A stretch of DNA of 64,000 nt from JAUIAS01 sp030425395. GTDB taxonomy: Bacteria > Pseudomonadota > Alphaproteobacteria > Rhodobacterales > Rhodobacteraceae. The stretch lies in assembly GCA_043553855.1 (NCBI GenBank), contig CP121336.1, positions 2,790,001-2,854,000 of the forward strand. The letters are read 5' to 3'. The translations under genes and the position numbers were made by a program. Positions within the stretch are counted from its first letter, which is position 1, and every line of letters begins with the position of its first letter. The notes under the pieces are model-generated. The model saw nothing but the letters and a program-made list of their open reading frames with translations. It ran no database searches and was not told the origin of the DNA. Positions 13,430-22,509 of the stretch are shown piece by piece.

Positions 13430-13445
13430 GTGCAAATACACATAA
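13404..13445. promoter_or_regulatory. Putative MarR operator, long inverted repeat
   Basis: TTATGTGTAT (13404-13413) and ATACACATAA (13436-13445) are perfect 10-bp inverted arms. A nested ATGT-GAATA-ACAT (13417-13429) lies between them. The element sits between the MarR gene and the ATG at 13459, overlapping the MarR 5' end if the longer start is used. AT-rich palindromes at a divergent promoter are typical MarR autoregulatory sites. Confidence 0.65.
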
Positions 13446-13458
13446 ATTAGGATTGCCT

Positions 13459-14349
13459 ATGAAGATCACCCTTCTTGGGACTGGGGCCGCACTGATTGAT
13501 CCGGACCGCGCACATACGTCCATTGCCGTGCAGATTGCAGAGAAAACCTATCTGCTCGACATTGGCACAGGTGCGACGCGGCATATGATCGGGGCCAACA
13601 TTGATCCGCTTTCAGTCGAAGCGCTGTTTCTCACGCATCTGCATTTTGACCACATCGCCGATCTGCCGGTCTTTGTCATTGGCAGTTGGATGAGCGGAAA
13701 GACCGGATCGCCCATCATCTATGGTCCGGAAGGCACCGAAGCGATGGTCGCGCACCTTTTTGAGGGTGGGGCCTTTGATGTCGATATCCGAGCACGCGCG
13801 AAATACAAGCAGCGGCAAGGCAACCTCGAAGTTCTGAAACCAGATGTGCGCCCAATCACACCGGGAACCATCTTCGAGGATGATCGGGTAAAGGTCACGG
13901 CCATGTCAGTGGATCATATTCCGCCTGACATTTGTGAGTGTTACGGTCTCAAGCTGGAGTCAGATGGCAAGACGGTCGTATTCAGCAGCGACACGAAGGC
14001 GCTGCCAGAGATGGTGGAGTTTGCACAAAACGCTGATCTCCTGATCCATGAGGCGACGTTCCCGGAAGCCGCCATCGAATACCGCGCCAAGAACGGCATT
14101 GGAACCTTCTCGCACACCAGCCCTCGTGAACTGGGCCGGATTGCGCGGGACGCAGGCGTAAAGTCCCTGATCGCCACCCATATCGGACACTGGGACAGCA
14201 CCAATCCCATCGTTCGCAAACTGGCAGCGCAGCACATGCCGGTCGAAATTATGGGCCCGCAGCTCATTGATCAGGTGATCACAGATATTCGCGAAGCATA
14301 CACCGGCCCGCTTCAGATCGCCCGGGATCTTCTGACCATCAGCGTCTGA
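13459..14349 (+). CDS. MBL-fold metallo-hydrolase (RNase Z/arylsulfatase-like)
   Basis: This 296-residue metallo-beta-lactamase-fold hydrolase resembles the RNase Z/arylsulfatase-like subgroup. Zinc ligands are visible: THLHFDH (H60, H62, D64, H65), FSSDT (ligand Asp), HEATF, and the C-terminal THIGH. No signal peptide is seen, so it is cytoplasmic. I use ATG 13459, preceded by AGGA at 7 nt, over the TTG two codons upstream. It is the first gene of an operon with the TAXI binding protein (35 nt downstream) and its permease, so it may hydrolyse the imported compound. tRNA 3' processing is less likely in this context. The substrate is unknown. Confidence 0.85.
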   Translation: MKITLLGTGAALIDPDRAHTSIAVQIAEKTYLLDIGTGATRHMIGANIDPLSVEALFLTHLHFDHIADLPVFVIGSWMSGKTGSPIIYGPEGTEAMVAHLFEGGAFDVDIRARAKYKQRQGNLEVLKPDVRPITPGTIFEDDRVKVTAMSVDHIPPDICECYGLKLESDGKTVVFSSDTKALPEMVEFAQNADLLIHEATFPEAAIEYRAKNGIGTFSHTSPRELGRIARDAGVKSLIATHIGHWDSTNPIVRKLAAQHMPVEIMGPQLIDQVITDIREAYTGPLQIARDLLTISV

Positions 14350-14384
14350 ACCAAAGAAACTGAACACTTCAGGGAGCAAAGATA

Positions 14385-15347
14385 ATGACCATTCAACTCA
14401 AAATGACCACCCTATTGGCAGCAGCGTTCGCCATAACGACGTCGCTGTCTGCAGCAGCACAAACTGTTGCGATCGGGTCCAACCCGCAAGGCTCGGCGGC
14501 CTATGCAACTGCGGCGGCAATCGCCAAAGTCGTTTCGGAAAATTCCGAGATGCGGATGCGTGTCGTTCCCCAAGGTGGCCCCGTGGTTACCATCCCGCTG
14601 GTGAGCGCGGGTGAGATGGAGTTTTCGGTTTCGAACTCAATGCCGGTGTTCTTTGCCTAGAACGGCGGAGCGATGTTCAAAACAAACCCTCAGCCGGGCG
14701 CAAAGATGGTCGCTGCCCTGTACAACCTCAACGTGGGTTTTTTCGTCAGGGCCGATTCCGACATTCAGACCTTGCAGGATCTGAAGGGCAAAAAGGTTTC
14801 TACCGAATTTACCAAGCAGCGGGTTCTGCATACGATGCAGCAGTCGATCCTTTCGACCGTGGGCATGACACTTGACGATGTCGAAGGCGTGCCGGTTCCA
14901 TCCGGTTCCCGGGGCGTGGATGATTTCGTGGCGGGTAATGTCGATGCCGGGCTGTTCTCTGTCGGGTCGGGCGCTGTCCTCAAGGCCGATGCGTCTGTGG
15001 GCGGTATTCGGTTTCTTCCGGTCCCCATGGATGAAGCTGCCCAAGCGGCCCTCGTGGCACGGGCCCCCGGAAGCTACATCGAAGAAATCTCTCCTGCGGA
15101 AGGTGTTGCAGGTGTGACAGAGCCCATTGGCATTTTTGCTGGTCCGTTCCTTATTCTGGCAGGTGACAACACACCCGAAGAAATGGTGTACGAAGTGACC
15201 AAACTGATCCATGGCAACGCCGATGGCCTTAAATCGGCAGCGCCACAGTTTGCCAAGTTTGATCCGGCGAACATGGCTCCTGATCTGAATATCGAAATGC
15301 ACCCCGGCGCGATCCGGTTCTATCGCGAAATCGGCCTGTTGCCATAA
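14385..15347 (+). pseudogene. TAXI-family TRAP solute-binding protein gene with in-frame amber codon
   Basis: The two halves share one reading frame and together form a normal 320-codon TAXI-type periplasmic binding protein. A signal peptide (TTLLAAAFAITTSLSAAAQ) starts the protein. IGSNPQGSAAYATAAAIAKV is the family start of the mature protein and HPGAIRFYREIGLLP the typical C-terminus. Codon 92 (14658-14660) is TAG, inside PVFFA-stop-NGGAMF. Apart from that single base the gene looks intact, with no frameshift. It lies between the metallo-hydrolase and the matching fused permease (22 nt gap). It may be a fresh pseudogene, a sequencing error or a suppressed stop. The ligand is not predictable. 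Confidence 0.85.
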
Positions 15348-15369
15348 CCCAGGGCAGGAGGGGCGGACA

Positions 15370-17280
15370 GTGAACCGAGTTATCGTCACCGGGTTGTCAG
15401 CCGCCCTTCCATTGCTGGCTCTGGCGTGGGCCTTGGAAGTGTTCCGCGGCATTGGGTTCGCTCTTTTTGCAGAACAAGTCCTGATGGCGATGTTGGCCTT
15501 GGCGCTTCCTCTCGCTTTTCTGACATTTTCGATAAATGGCGGGCAGCGACATGCGACCGAACCACCGCCACTTTACGATCGAGCCGCTGCCGTGCTTGGC
15601 TTCGCGGCTGCGGCCTACGCGGCAGTCAACTACGGGCGCATATTCGAAACACTCTACGCCCGCCCTCTTGATGCAACCATTGCCGGTGCGATCCTGATCC
15701 TTTTGGTTTTGGAGGCGCTCAGGCGGGCGACGGGCAATTTTCTGGCAATCATTCTTGCCGTTTTCTTGATCTATGCGCTGGTGGGGCACCTTGTGCCCGG
15801 CGATTTGCAAGGCCGACAGGTCGCGCTGGACCGTCTGACAATCTACCTTTCGATGGACAGCAACGGCATGCTGGGCATGCCTTTGATGGTGACCGTTACC
15901 GTGGTTGTCATGTTTGTGCTGTTCGGGAGCTACTTGACCGCAGCAGGCGGCGGGCAATTCTTTACTGACCTGTCCATGGCGTATATGGGCCGATATCGAG
16001 GTGGCAGCGCCAAGATAGCGGTTGTTGCCTCGGCGCTTTTCGGATCAATCTCGGGCAGTGCGGTGGCCAACGTGGCGTCCACCGGGGTAATCACAATCCC
16101 GTTGATGAAAAAGGCCGGGTTCCGCAATCGGATTGCAGGAGCCGTGGAGTCAGTTGCCTCGACCGGGGGGCAACTCATGCCGCCGGTCATGGGAGCAGCG
16201 GCCTTCCTGATGGCCGAACTATTGCAGGTGGGCTACGACAAAATCGTTCTGGCCGCTCTGGTGCCTGCTCTGATCTATTTCTTTGCGGTCTTTGTGCAGG
16301 TTGATTTGATCGCTGTGAGGGACAAGATCAGCGCCATTCCAGAAGACAGCATCCCCAATGGCAGATCGGTTTTCCGGCGTGGATGGTATTTCCTGATCCC
16401 ATTCATCGTGCTCATTTCGGCACTGTTCTGGTTGAACCTCCGGCCGGGAGAAGCCGCGTTCTGGGCAACGGCATCACTTTTTCCACTTGGGTTCCTTCTG
16501 CGATATGAGGGGCAGGGGCTGACACTGCGCACTATCTGGGATGCGCTTTGTGGGTCTGGTCGTATCGTTCTGGACATCATTCTGATTGGAGCCGCCGCTG
16601 GTATCATTATCGGCGTGCTCAATATCACCTCGCTGGGTTTCGCGCTGACTCTCTCCCTGATCGACCTCGCAGGGGGCAACCTGATGCTCTTGCTCATCAT
16701 GTCGGCAATTCTGTCAGTCATTCTTGGGATGGGAATGCCGACAGTCGGGGTCTACATCCTGTTGGCCACTCTAATTGCTCCAAGCCTGATCGAGATGGGC
16801 GTCGAGCCAATCGCAGCGCATCTTTTCGTGATGTATTTCGGAATGATGTCGATGATTACGCCCCCGGTCGCCATTGCCGCGTTTACAGCGTCTGTCATCG
16901 CCAAGGCCCCTCCTGTTGGAACTGCCATAAGCGCGGTTGGCTTGGCATGGACTGCAATCATAGTCCCTTTTGTGTTTGTGTTTGAACCCACGATCCTTTT
17001 GTCCGGCACAATAGACCAGATCATTGTCGATATCGGCAGATTGATCGTTGGCGTTTGGATGGTGTCGGGGAGTTTGGTTGGCCAACTTCTTGGCCCGTTG
17101 AAGGGTTTGAAACGTGTGCTGTTCGCGCTGCTCGGTATGCTTGCCCTTTTGCCCGAACCCGCCTTGCCGGGGGATTACATCGTCGCGTGGGGCACGCTCG
17201 GGCTGGCGCTGCTTTGCATCGGTTTCGATGTTGCCCTTTCCAGAAAAAACCGCCCCGCCAGCAGCGAACATCAAAACTGA
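15370..17280 (+). CDS. TRAP transporter fused permease (4TM/12TM, TAXI type)
   Basis: This 636-residue inner-membrane permease fuses the small DctQ-like and large DctM-like subunits. Together with a TAXI binding protein it drives ion-coupled uptake of organic acids. Many hydrophobic helices are evident. Typical DctM signatures are SISGSAVANVASTGVITIPL, the TGGQLMPPVMGAAAF loop, GMGMPTVGVYILLATL and MITPPVAIAAFTAS. It uses a GTG start at 15370 after a strong GGAGGGG site. It is the last gene of the MarR-adjacent operon and runs toward a second, independent fused permease at 17337. If the upstream binding protein is dead, this permease may be orphaned. Confidence 0.93.
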   Translation: MNRVIVTGLSAALPLLALAWALEVFRGIGFALFAEQVLMAMLALALPLAFLTFSINGGQRHATEPPPLYDRAAAVLGFAAAAYAAVNYGRIFETLYARPLDATIAGAILILLVLEALRRATGNFLAIILAVFLIYALVGHLVPGDLQGRQVALDRLTIYLSMDSNGMLGMPLMVTVTVVVMFVLFGSYLTAAGGGQFFTDLSMAYMGRYRGGSAKIAVVASALFGSISGSAVANVASTGVITIPLMKKAGFRNRIAGAVESVASTGGQLMPPVMGAAAFLMAELLQVGYDKIVLAALVPALIYFFAVFVQVDLIAVRDKISAIPEDSIPNGRSVFRRGWYFLIPFIVLISALFWLNLRPGEAAFWATASLFPLGFLLRYEGQGLTLRTIWDALCGSGRIVLDIILIGAAAGIIIGVLNITSLGFALTLSLIDLAGGNLMLLLIMSAILSVILGMGMPTVGVYILLATLIAPSLIEMGVEPIAAHLFVMYFGMMSMITPPVAIAAFTASVIAKAPPVGTAISAVGLAWTAIIVPFVFVFEPTILLSGTIDQIIVDIGRLIVGVWMVSGSLVGQLLGPLKGLKRVLFALLGMLALLPEPALPGDYIVAWGTLGLALLCIGFDVALSRKNRPASSEHQN

Positions 17281-17336
17281 TGGCCTGCAAATGCAGCACC
17301 GGGACACTGCGTTGAATGTCCGCTCGGGCAATGCCG

Positions 17337-19121
17337 TCAGATATAGAGGCCTGAGAAGATCACCACCAACCCGGCACCGACGAGCAACGCGGTCTTGAGA
17401 ACCTTGCGCGCACTGATCAGGCCGTAGGACACCAGAGCGAGCCCGACGGCAACGCGCAGCATGGCAAGGATCGCGAGAGCGGGGCTTTCGGCCAACCGGA
17501 TAATGTCTGGGTTTGCTATCATGCCCAGAGGGATGAGATAGAGCCCTACACCCAGAGCCATCGCCGTCAGCGCGACCTTCAGCCAGTTTTCCCCGATCAT
17601 CCCCGCCGCTATGAACACCGCGCCGCAAACCGGGGGCGTGATCGTTGAGAGCAAAGCAAACCAGAAGACAAAAAGATGTGCCTGCAAAGGCTCCAGACCC
17701 AGTTGGCTGAGCGCTGGGCCCGCGACGGAAACACAGATCACATAAGCCGCCGTTGTTGGCACCTCCATCCCGAGAAGCAGACAGGCGAGCGCGGTCAGCA
17801 GGAGCGACGGCCACAGTAACCCGCCCGATCCTTCGAGGATAAGAGAGGTGATCTTGACCCCCAGACCCGTGATCGCAAGCACACCGATGATGATCGAGGC
17901 GCACAGAATGATGGCCGCGATCATCGACACCTGTCGCGCGGCATTCATGACAGCACTTTGGAAGCGCTCGGCGATTTGCGCAGGCCGGAATTCAAGCTCC
18001 GCATTGAAAAACAGCAGCAGCGCCCCGGCAAGGATCGCAAGTGCCGCGGCATATTGCGGCGTGAACCCGGCCCCGAACATCGCCCAGAGCAGGACCGAGA
18101 ACGGCACGAGGAAAAACAACGACGTGACAATGACGTCGATCCTCTTGGGTCGGTCCGCCTCATCCACTCCCTTGAGGTCGAAGCGGGTGGCGTAAGCGTT
18201 GATGCCGACCCAGACAGCAAAGAAGTAGAGAATTGCGGGAAGGATCGCCGCCGCCATGATCGACGTGTAGGGAACGCCTGTAAGCTCAACCATGACGAAG
18301 GCACCTGCGCCCATCAACGGCGGCATGATCTGCCCGCCCGAGGAAGCGACTGCTTCGACTGCGGCAGCGAGGCGTTTCGGGTAGCCGAGTTTTGTCATTG
18401 CGGGCAGGGTAATTGCGCCGGTCGACGCGACATTCGCGGAAGCAGAGCCCGAGATCGATCCGAAGAGCGCCGAAGAGATCACAGAGACCTTCGCCCCCCC
18501 GCCCTTGAGGTGCCCGGCCGCCGCTCTCGCCACGTTCATGAATCCCTGGCCTGCCTCGCCCGCGTTCAGCACCGCGCCGAAGATCACGAAAATGGCCACG
18601 ACGCTGACGGATACGCCCGTAAGAGACCCCCATATGCCGCCTTCGGCAATGGTGAGCGTGCCAAGGAAACTGGCGATTGGGGTGCCGGAATGACCGAACT
18701 GGCCCGGGATGTATTGGCCGAATAGCCCGTAAAGCAGGGCTGCCCCTGCAACCAGCGGCAACGGCCAGCCGATGGCACGACGGGCCGCTTCAAGCGTCAC
18801 GACCAGCAGTGTGATCGCGATGGCAATCTGTAGGTTGCCTTCGAGGAACCCGTATTGATCCCCCAGACTGTCGTGGTTGATCGCGACCCATACCGACGCC
18901 GCAATGCCCAATGCGGCAAACAGCGTGCCGCTGATTTTTCCCCAGAGGCTTTTGTTGCCCAGCATCAGCACGAAAGGCAGGGCGAACGTCATATGCAGCG
19001 GGCGGCTGATCAAGTTGGGAACCAGCCCGGAAAAGATCAGCGCAAGGTGATAGGTCACCAGAACGGTGGCCAAGATTAACCAGAAAGCCGCGGCACCACG
19101 GCCATTGGGAATATCAGGCAT
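17337..19121 (-). CDS. TRAP transporter fused permease (second TAXI system)
   Basis: This 594-residue fused 4TM/12TM permease belongs to the same family as its convergent neighbour but is clearly diverged. Signatures include SISGSASANVASTGAITLPA, SSGGQIMPPLMGAGAFVMVE, GMEVPTTAAYVICVSVAGPA and STITPPVCGAVFIA. I start it at ATG 19121 (MPDIPNGRGAAAF), since the longer 19178 reading adds an un-hydrophobic, arginine-rich leader. Its binding protein lies 67 nt upstream (19189-20142), making a complete two-gene transporter. It ends 56 nt from the end of the first system's permease, tail to tail. Confidence 0.93.
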   Translation of the reverse strand: MPDIPNGRGAAAFWLILATVLVTYHLALIFSGLVPNLISRPLHMTFALPFVLMLGNKSLWGKISGTLFAALGIAASVWVAINHDSLGDQYGFLEGNLQIAIAITLLVVTLEAARRAIGWPLPLVAGAALLYGLFGQYIPGQFGHSGTPIASFLGTLTIAEGGIWGSLTGVSVSVVAIFVIFGAVLNAGEAGQGFMNVARAAAGHLKGGGAKVSVISSALFGSISGSASANVASTGAITLPAMTKLGYPKRLAAAVEAVASSGGQIMPPLMGAGAFVMVELTGVPYTSIMAAAILPAILYFFAVWVGINAYATRFDLKGVDEADRPKRIDVIVTSLFFLVPFSVLLWAMFGAGFTPQYAAALAILAGALLLFFNAELEFRPAQIAERFQSAVMNAARQVSMIAAIILCASIIIGVLAITGLGVKITSLILEGSGGLLWPSLLLTALACLLLGMEVPTTAAYVICVSVAGPALSQLGLEPLQAHLFVFWFALLSTITPPVCGAVFIAAGMIGENWLKVALTAMALGVGLYLIPLGMIANPDIIRLAESPALAILAMLRVAVGLALVSYGLISARKVLKTALLVGAGLVVIFSGLYI

Positions 19122-19188
19122 AAAATGTCTCTTGGTCGGGGAAGGGCAGGCCGGACGCGTTTCCCGGCCTGCTGACATGGCCCGCGCT

Positions 19189-20142
19189 TTACATATGCGC
19201 GTCGCTCAGTTCGATACCCGCTTCCTTGTAGTAGCGCACGGCACCGGGGTGGATCTTGCCTTTGATATTGCCCAGCATGGCCGGATCAACACCGTTCCAC
19301 CAAGGCGACGTGTCGCCAAGTCTGGCCTTGTTTTCCCAAAAGGTCTTGGTCAATGCATAGGCCGTATCGTCGTCCATCTTGGTCGTCGTGAACGCAACCA
19401 CGGGAAGGGACGTCGTGGTGATGTCAGCCTCTTGGCCGGCATAGGTGCCAGCAGGGATCGTCAGTTCGGTGCGCTTGGTTTCAGCCACCTGCGCATCGGT
19501 CATGGACAGCACCGTCACGGAAGTGGAGGCCGCGGCTTCGATCACGTTCGGCGCAGGATAGGAACCCGCGGTGACAAAACCGTCGATCTGGCCGTTCTTG
19601 AGCGCGGCAACCGCATTGGACAGTTCGACATCCGCAATCTTGACGCTGTCGGCAACGCCAAAGAGTTTGAGGTATTTTTCACCCTCTCTTGCGCCGAAAG
19701 AGCCTTTGCCAAGCAGGATCGTTTGCCCGTCCAGATCTGCGATGTTGGTCACACCGCTCTCGCTAGACATGACGAAATGCATGGTCAGTGACGGGATCGG
19801 GAACAGCGCGCGGATTTCGTCGAAGGCGGGATTGCCCTTGCCCTCGAACATCGCCTTGCCACCTTGGGCGAGACCAATCAGCGCCGGGGGCGTGGTAAAG
19901 ACATAATCGCCGCCACGCGCACGCACTTCCATCACGTTCTGGACAGAACCTTGGCTTTCCTCGACGGTGACCGAAATGTCGCCCGCAGCCTTCATGGCTT
20001 CGGCCAGTTCGACGCCCATCTGATAGTAGGACGATCCGGTTTTGGCGGACTTGTAGGTCACGCGTGTTTCCGCCGTTGCTGCTGTGACGGCTGCTGCTGT
20101 CAGGGCGATCGCTGCCACGGCCGATTTCAGTATGGTGTTCAT
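19189..20142 (-). CDS. TAXI-family TRAP solute-binding protein
   Basis: This 317-residue periplasmic receptor is for the permease at 17337. The signal peptide NTILKSAVAAIALTAAAVTA ends before the mature start ETRVTYKSAKTGSSYYQMG. Family landmarks include GGDYVFTTPPALIGLAQGG and the C-terminal HPGAVRYYKEAGIELSD. I use ATG 20142, directly preceded by GGGAGGAG, not the TTG five codons earlier. The gene is intact, unlike the first system's receptor. The ligand is likely a small carboxylate, but the sequence does not say which. Confidence 0.93.
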   Translation of the reverse strand: MNTILKSAVAAIALTAAAVTAATAETRVTYKSAKTGSSYYQMGVELAEAMKAAGDISVTVEESQGSVQNVMEVRARGGDYVFTTPPALIGLAQGGKAMFEGKGNPAFDEIRALFPIPSLTMHFVMSSESGVTNIADLDGQTILLGKGSFGAREGEKYLKLFGVADSVKIADVELSNAVAALKNGQIDGFVTAGSYPAPNVIEAAASTSVTVLSMTDAQVAETKRTELTIPAGTYAGQEADITTTSLPVVAFTTTKMDDDTAYALTKTFWENKARLGDTSPWWNGVDPAMLGNIKGKIHPGAVRYYKEAGIELSDAHM

Positions 20143-20546
20143 ATTGTCTCCTCCCAAAGATGTTCTGATGATCCATAAAACTCAGATATTGCACAGGCGC
20201 AACCAGCCCGTTCACTGCTGCAACGCACAAGTTGCGAGAGATATTTGCGAAGACCGGACATAGGTGCGGGAATTCCCCCTAAAATCGCTGTATTTCTGCG
20301 CAAATCCGGATTTCAGGGCTTGGCGGTTTTGAGGGTCGCGTTGGCGATTGTGAACAGCCTGCCTGCGCGCCTACCGCCGCACCCAGTGAACAGTGCGCCG
20401 CAGGGCCGGGCCAATCAACAGCGGTTGACTGAACTGGGCGAAAAACGTGGGCGGTTCCTGATCAAACAATGGCGCGTTGACTAAAACACTGTCAGGCCGC
20501 ACCGCGCCTTGGGCTACCGACCAGCGGCAGGCCACCCGAAGGTGGA
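20143..20546. other. Intergenic region upstream of the second TAXI operon
   Basis: About 400 nt lie between the TAXI receptor start and the 3' end of the GntR gene. It must hold the receptor promoter. A short inverted repeat GCAAC-GCACAA-GTTGC lies at about 20220-20235. No gene with credible coding bias is seen. The plus-strand frame at 20245-20484 has no recognisable product or ribosome site. Confidence 0.45.
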
Positions 20547-21233
20547 TCATCGCTGCAGGGCTTCGCGAAGGGATGTGGGCGGTTGGCTGACATTGCGCAG
20601 GTCAAGCGAGGCCACCAGATCGAGAAGATGGCTTTTCATCAACTGCTCTGCCGCATCGCCATCCCGGTTTGCAAATGCATCAAGAAGCGCGTGATGCGCC
20701 TGCGTTTCGCACAGCGCGGCGCGGCGACGCCAATAAAGCGCGATGATGAGGGACGAACGCGAGATCAATTCCGAAATAAAGGTCTCGATGGTGGATTGAT
20801 CCGCGATCCGGGCGATTTCAACATGAAACTGACCGGACAGGAAAAGCGCGCGCCCGTTTTCGCCTGCATCCAAGGCCGCGTGCTCATCGTGGATATTTTC
20901 GGTCAAGAGTTCCAGATCTGCGTCTGTCATGCGTAACGCGGCAGAATGGGCCGTGCGCGGTTCAAGAAGGGACCGGGCCTCAAAAACCTCGCGCGCCTCC
21001 CGAACCGAAGGCTGCGCAACAAATGCACCGCGATTGCGTTTGAGTTCCACAAGATGACGGTGTGACAGCGCCAGCAGGGCCGCCCGGACGATGGTGCGGC
21101 TGATCCCGTATGCGTCCGCGAGGTCATCCTCTCCAAGCTTTGTTCCCGGTGGCAGGCGGTGCTCGTGGATCGCGCGCTCCAGATCCGCAACAACGGTGTC
21201 ACTGGTCCAGCCCTTGGTCTCGATCTTGTTCAT
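20547..21233 (-). CDS. GntR-family regulator (FadR/FCD type)
   Basis: This 228-residue protein has an N-terminal GntR winged helix (LGEDDLADAYGISRTIVRAA, then LLALSHRHLVELKRNRGAFV). Its C-terminal FCD effector domain is rich in helices and metal-binding His (FHVEIARIADQSTIETFISE, HHALLDAFANRDGDAAEQLM, then the SH pair). It is divergent from the ABC-importer operon starting at 21474, with 240 nt between them. A typical half-palindrome site ATTG-CATA-CAAT lies in that gap. It most likely represses the importer/racemase operon and responds to the imported compound. Confidence 0.9.
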   Translation of the reverse strand: MNKIETKGWTSDTVVADLERAIHEHRLPPGTKLGEDDLADAYGISRTIVRAALLALSHRHLVELKRNRGAFVAQPSVREAREVFEARSLLEPRTAHSAALRMTDADLELLTENIHDEHAALDAGENGRALFLSGQFHVEIARIADQSTIETFISELISRSSLIIALYWRRRAALCETQAHHALLDAFANRDGDAAEQLMKSHLLDLVASLDLRNVSQPPTSLREALQR

Positions 21234-21327
21234 GGTTTCCCCCGCACCGCTCGGTCCTGATCATATTTCTTTCCGATTCGCGTGTGAAGGCACAAGCGAA
21301 TGGCGTTGAGACAATCATCGCAACGAT

Positions 21328-21339
21328 ATTGCATACAAT
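21328..21339. promoter_or_regulatory. Putative GntR operator
   Basis: ATTGCATACAAT is a near-perfect palindrome (ATTG/CAAT arms, CATA centre), close to the TTGTATACAA form used by many FCD-type GntR regulators. It lies between the divergent GntR gene and the ABC operon. Confidence 0.55.
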
Positions 21340-21473
21340 GTTGTGTGGTTTTTTGTGCACATCATTCACGCATCCGCCGAAAAATCGGGCGAACTGTGTT
21401 TTCCGCTGCTGAGCACGCGAAAAACACTGCCAGTCGGCGGCGTGTCCTGCACAGGGTTGGTTCCAAGGACGGC

Positions 21474-22460
21474 ATGGGGGCCCTGATGCGAACAGGCTAC
21501 GATCTTGAACTGGTACACCTGACAAAGCGCTACGGCGACACGGTGGCTGTGCGCGATCTGAATCATGTCTTTCTGAAAGGCAGCTATGTCTGCCTGCTCG
21601 GCCCGTCCGGCTGCGGCAAGTCCTCGACTCTGCGAATGATCGCCGGGCATGAGGACGTGAGCGAAGGCGAAATCGTGCTTGATGGTCAGGACGTGTCATA
21701 CCTGCCGCCCGCGCAGCGTGGCACCGCGATGATGTTCCAGAACTATGCGCTTTTTCCGCATCTCTCCGTGCGCGACAACGTGGCCTTCTCCTTGCGTATG
21801 AAGGGCATCGACAAACAGAAACGCCATGCCCGTGCCAATGAACTGCTTGAGCTTGTGGATATGACCTCACTTGCAGACAGGCTTCCGGCGCAACTTTCCG
21901 GTGGCCAACAGCAGCGGGTGGCCCTTGCCCGTGCATTGGTGACAGAGCCCAAAGTGCTCCTGCTGGACGAACCGCTCTCCGCGCTTGATCCCTTCCTGCG
22001 GATACGCATGCGCGCCGAGCTCAAGAAGTTGCAGCGTGAATTGGGCATTACGTTCATTCACGTGACCCACGGTCAGGACGAAGCTCTCGCTCTCGCCGAT
22101 GAGATCGTTGTGATGAATGACGCGGTGATCGAACAGGCAGGTCCGGCGCGTCAGGTCTGGGCACAACCGCGCACCGAATTTGTCGCCCGTTTCATTGGCG
22201 GTCACAACGTGGTCGCGTTGCCCGAAGGCAAGGCCACCGTCCGCGCCGATGCCGTAACGCTGGGTGAGGGCGGAATACCCGCAACAGTTACCGCGGTCGA
22301 ATACCAAGGCGCATCCGTCGCCGTGACCGCAACCACATCGGGCGGGGATGAAATTCTCGCCCTGCTTCCAGAAGAGCAGTTCTTTCAATCTCCGAAATCA
22401 CCCGGCGAGGCGGTGTCGCTGTGCTGGGACGATGGGCGGCTGCACCGCCTGCAGGCCTGA
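21474..22460 (+). CDS. ABC transporter ATP-binding protein (spermidine/putrescine or Fe3+ type)
   Basis: This 328-residue cytoplasmic ATPase belongs to the PotA-like class. It shows Walker A GPSGCGKSS (residues 43-51), the Q-loop MMFQNYALFPHLSVRDNVAF, signature LSGGQQQRVALARAL, Walker B VLLLDEPLSALDP and the switch His in FIHVTHGQ. A C-terminal TOBE-type beta domain follows from about residue 250. ATG 21474 has AAGGA 6 nt upstream; ATG 21486 is the alternative. Longer upstream frames lack family similarity. It is the first gene of a five-gene operon with receptor, two permeases and a racemase. Confidence 0.93.
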   Translation: MGALMRTGYDLELVHLTKRYGDTVAVRDLNHVFLKGSYVCLLGPSGCGKSSTLRMIAGHEDVSEGEIVLDGQDVSYLPPAQRGTAMMFQNYALFPHLSVRDNVAFSLRMKGIDKQKRHARANELLELVDMTSLADRLPAQLSGGQQQRVALARALVTEPKVLLLDEPLSALDPFLRIRMRAELKKLQRELGITFIHVTHGQDEALALADEIVVMNDAVIEQAGPARQVWAQPRTEFVARFIGGHNVVALPEGKATVRADAVTLGEGGIPATVTAVEYQGASVAVTATTSGGDEILALLPEEQFFQSPKSPGEAVSLCWDDGRLHRLQA

Positions 22461-22509
22461 CCGGCCACTCAACCTTACACCGAACCACAGGACAAAGAGG
22501 ATCAGAACA

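Noticed and set aside
14658..14660. TAG as pyrrolysine or selenocysteine-like recoding
   Set aside because: There is no pyl gene, no recoding hairpin and no family precedent; a mutation or sequence error is simpler.
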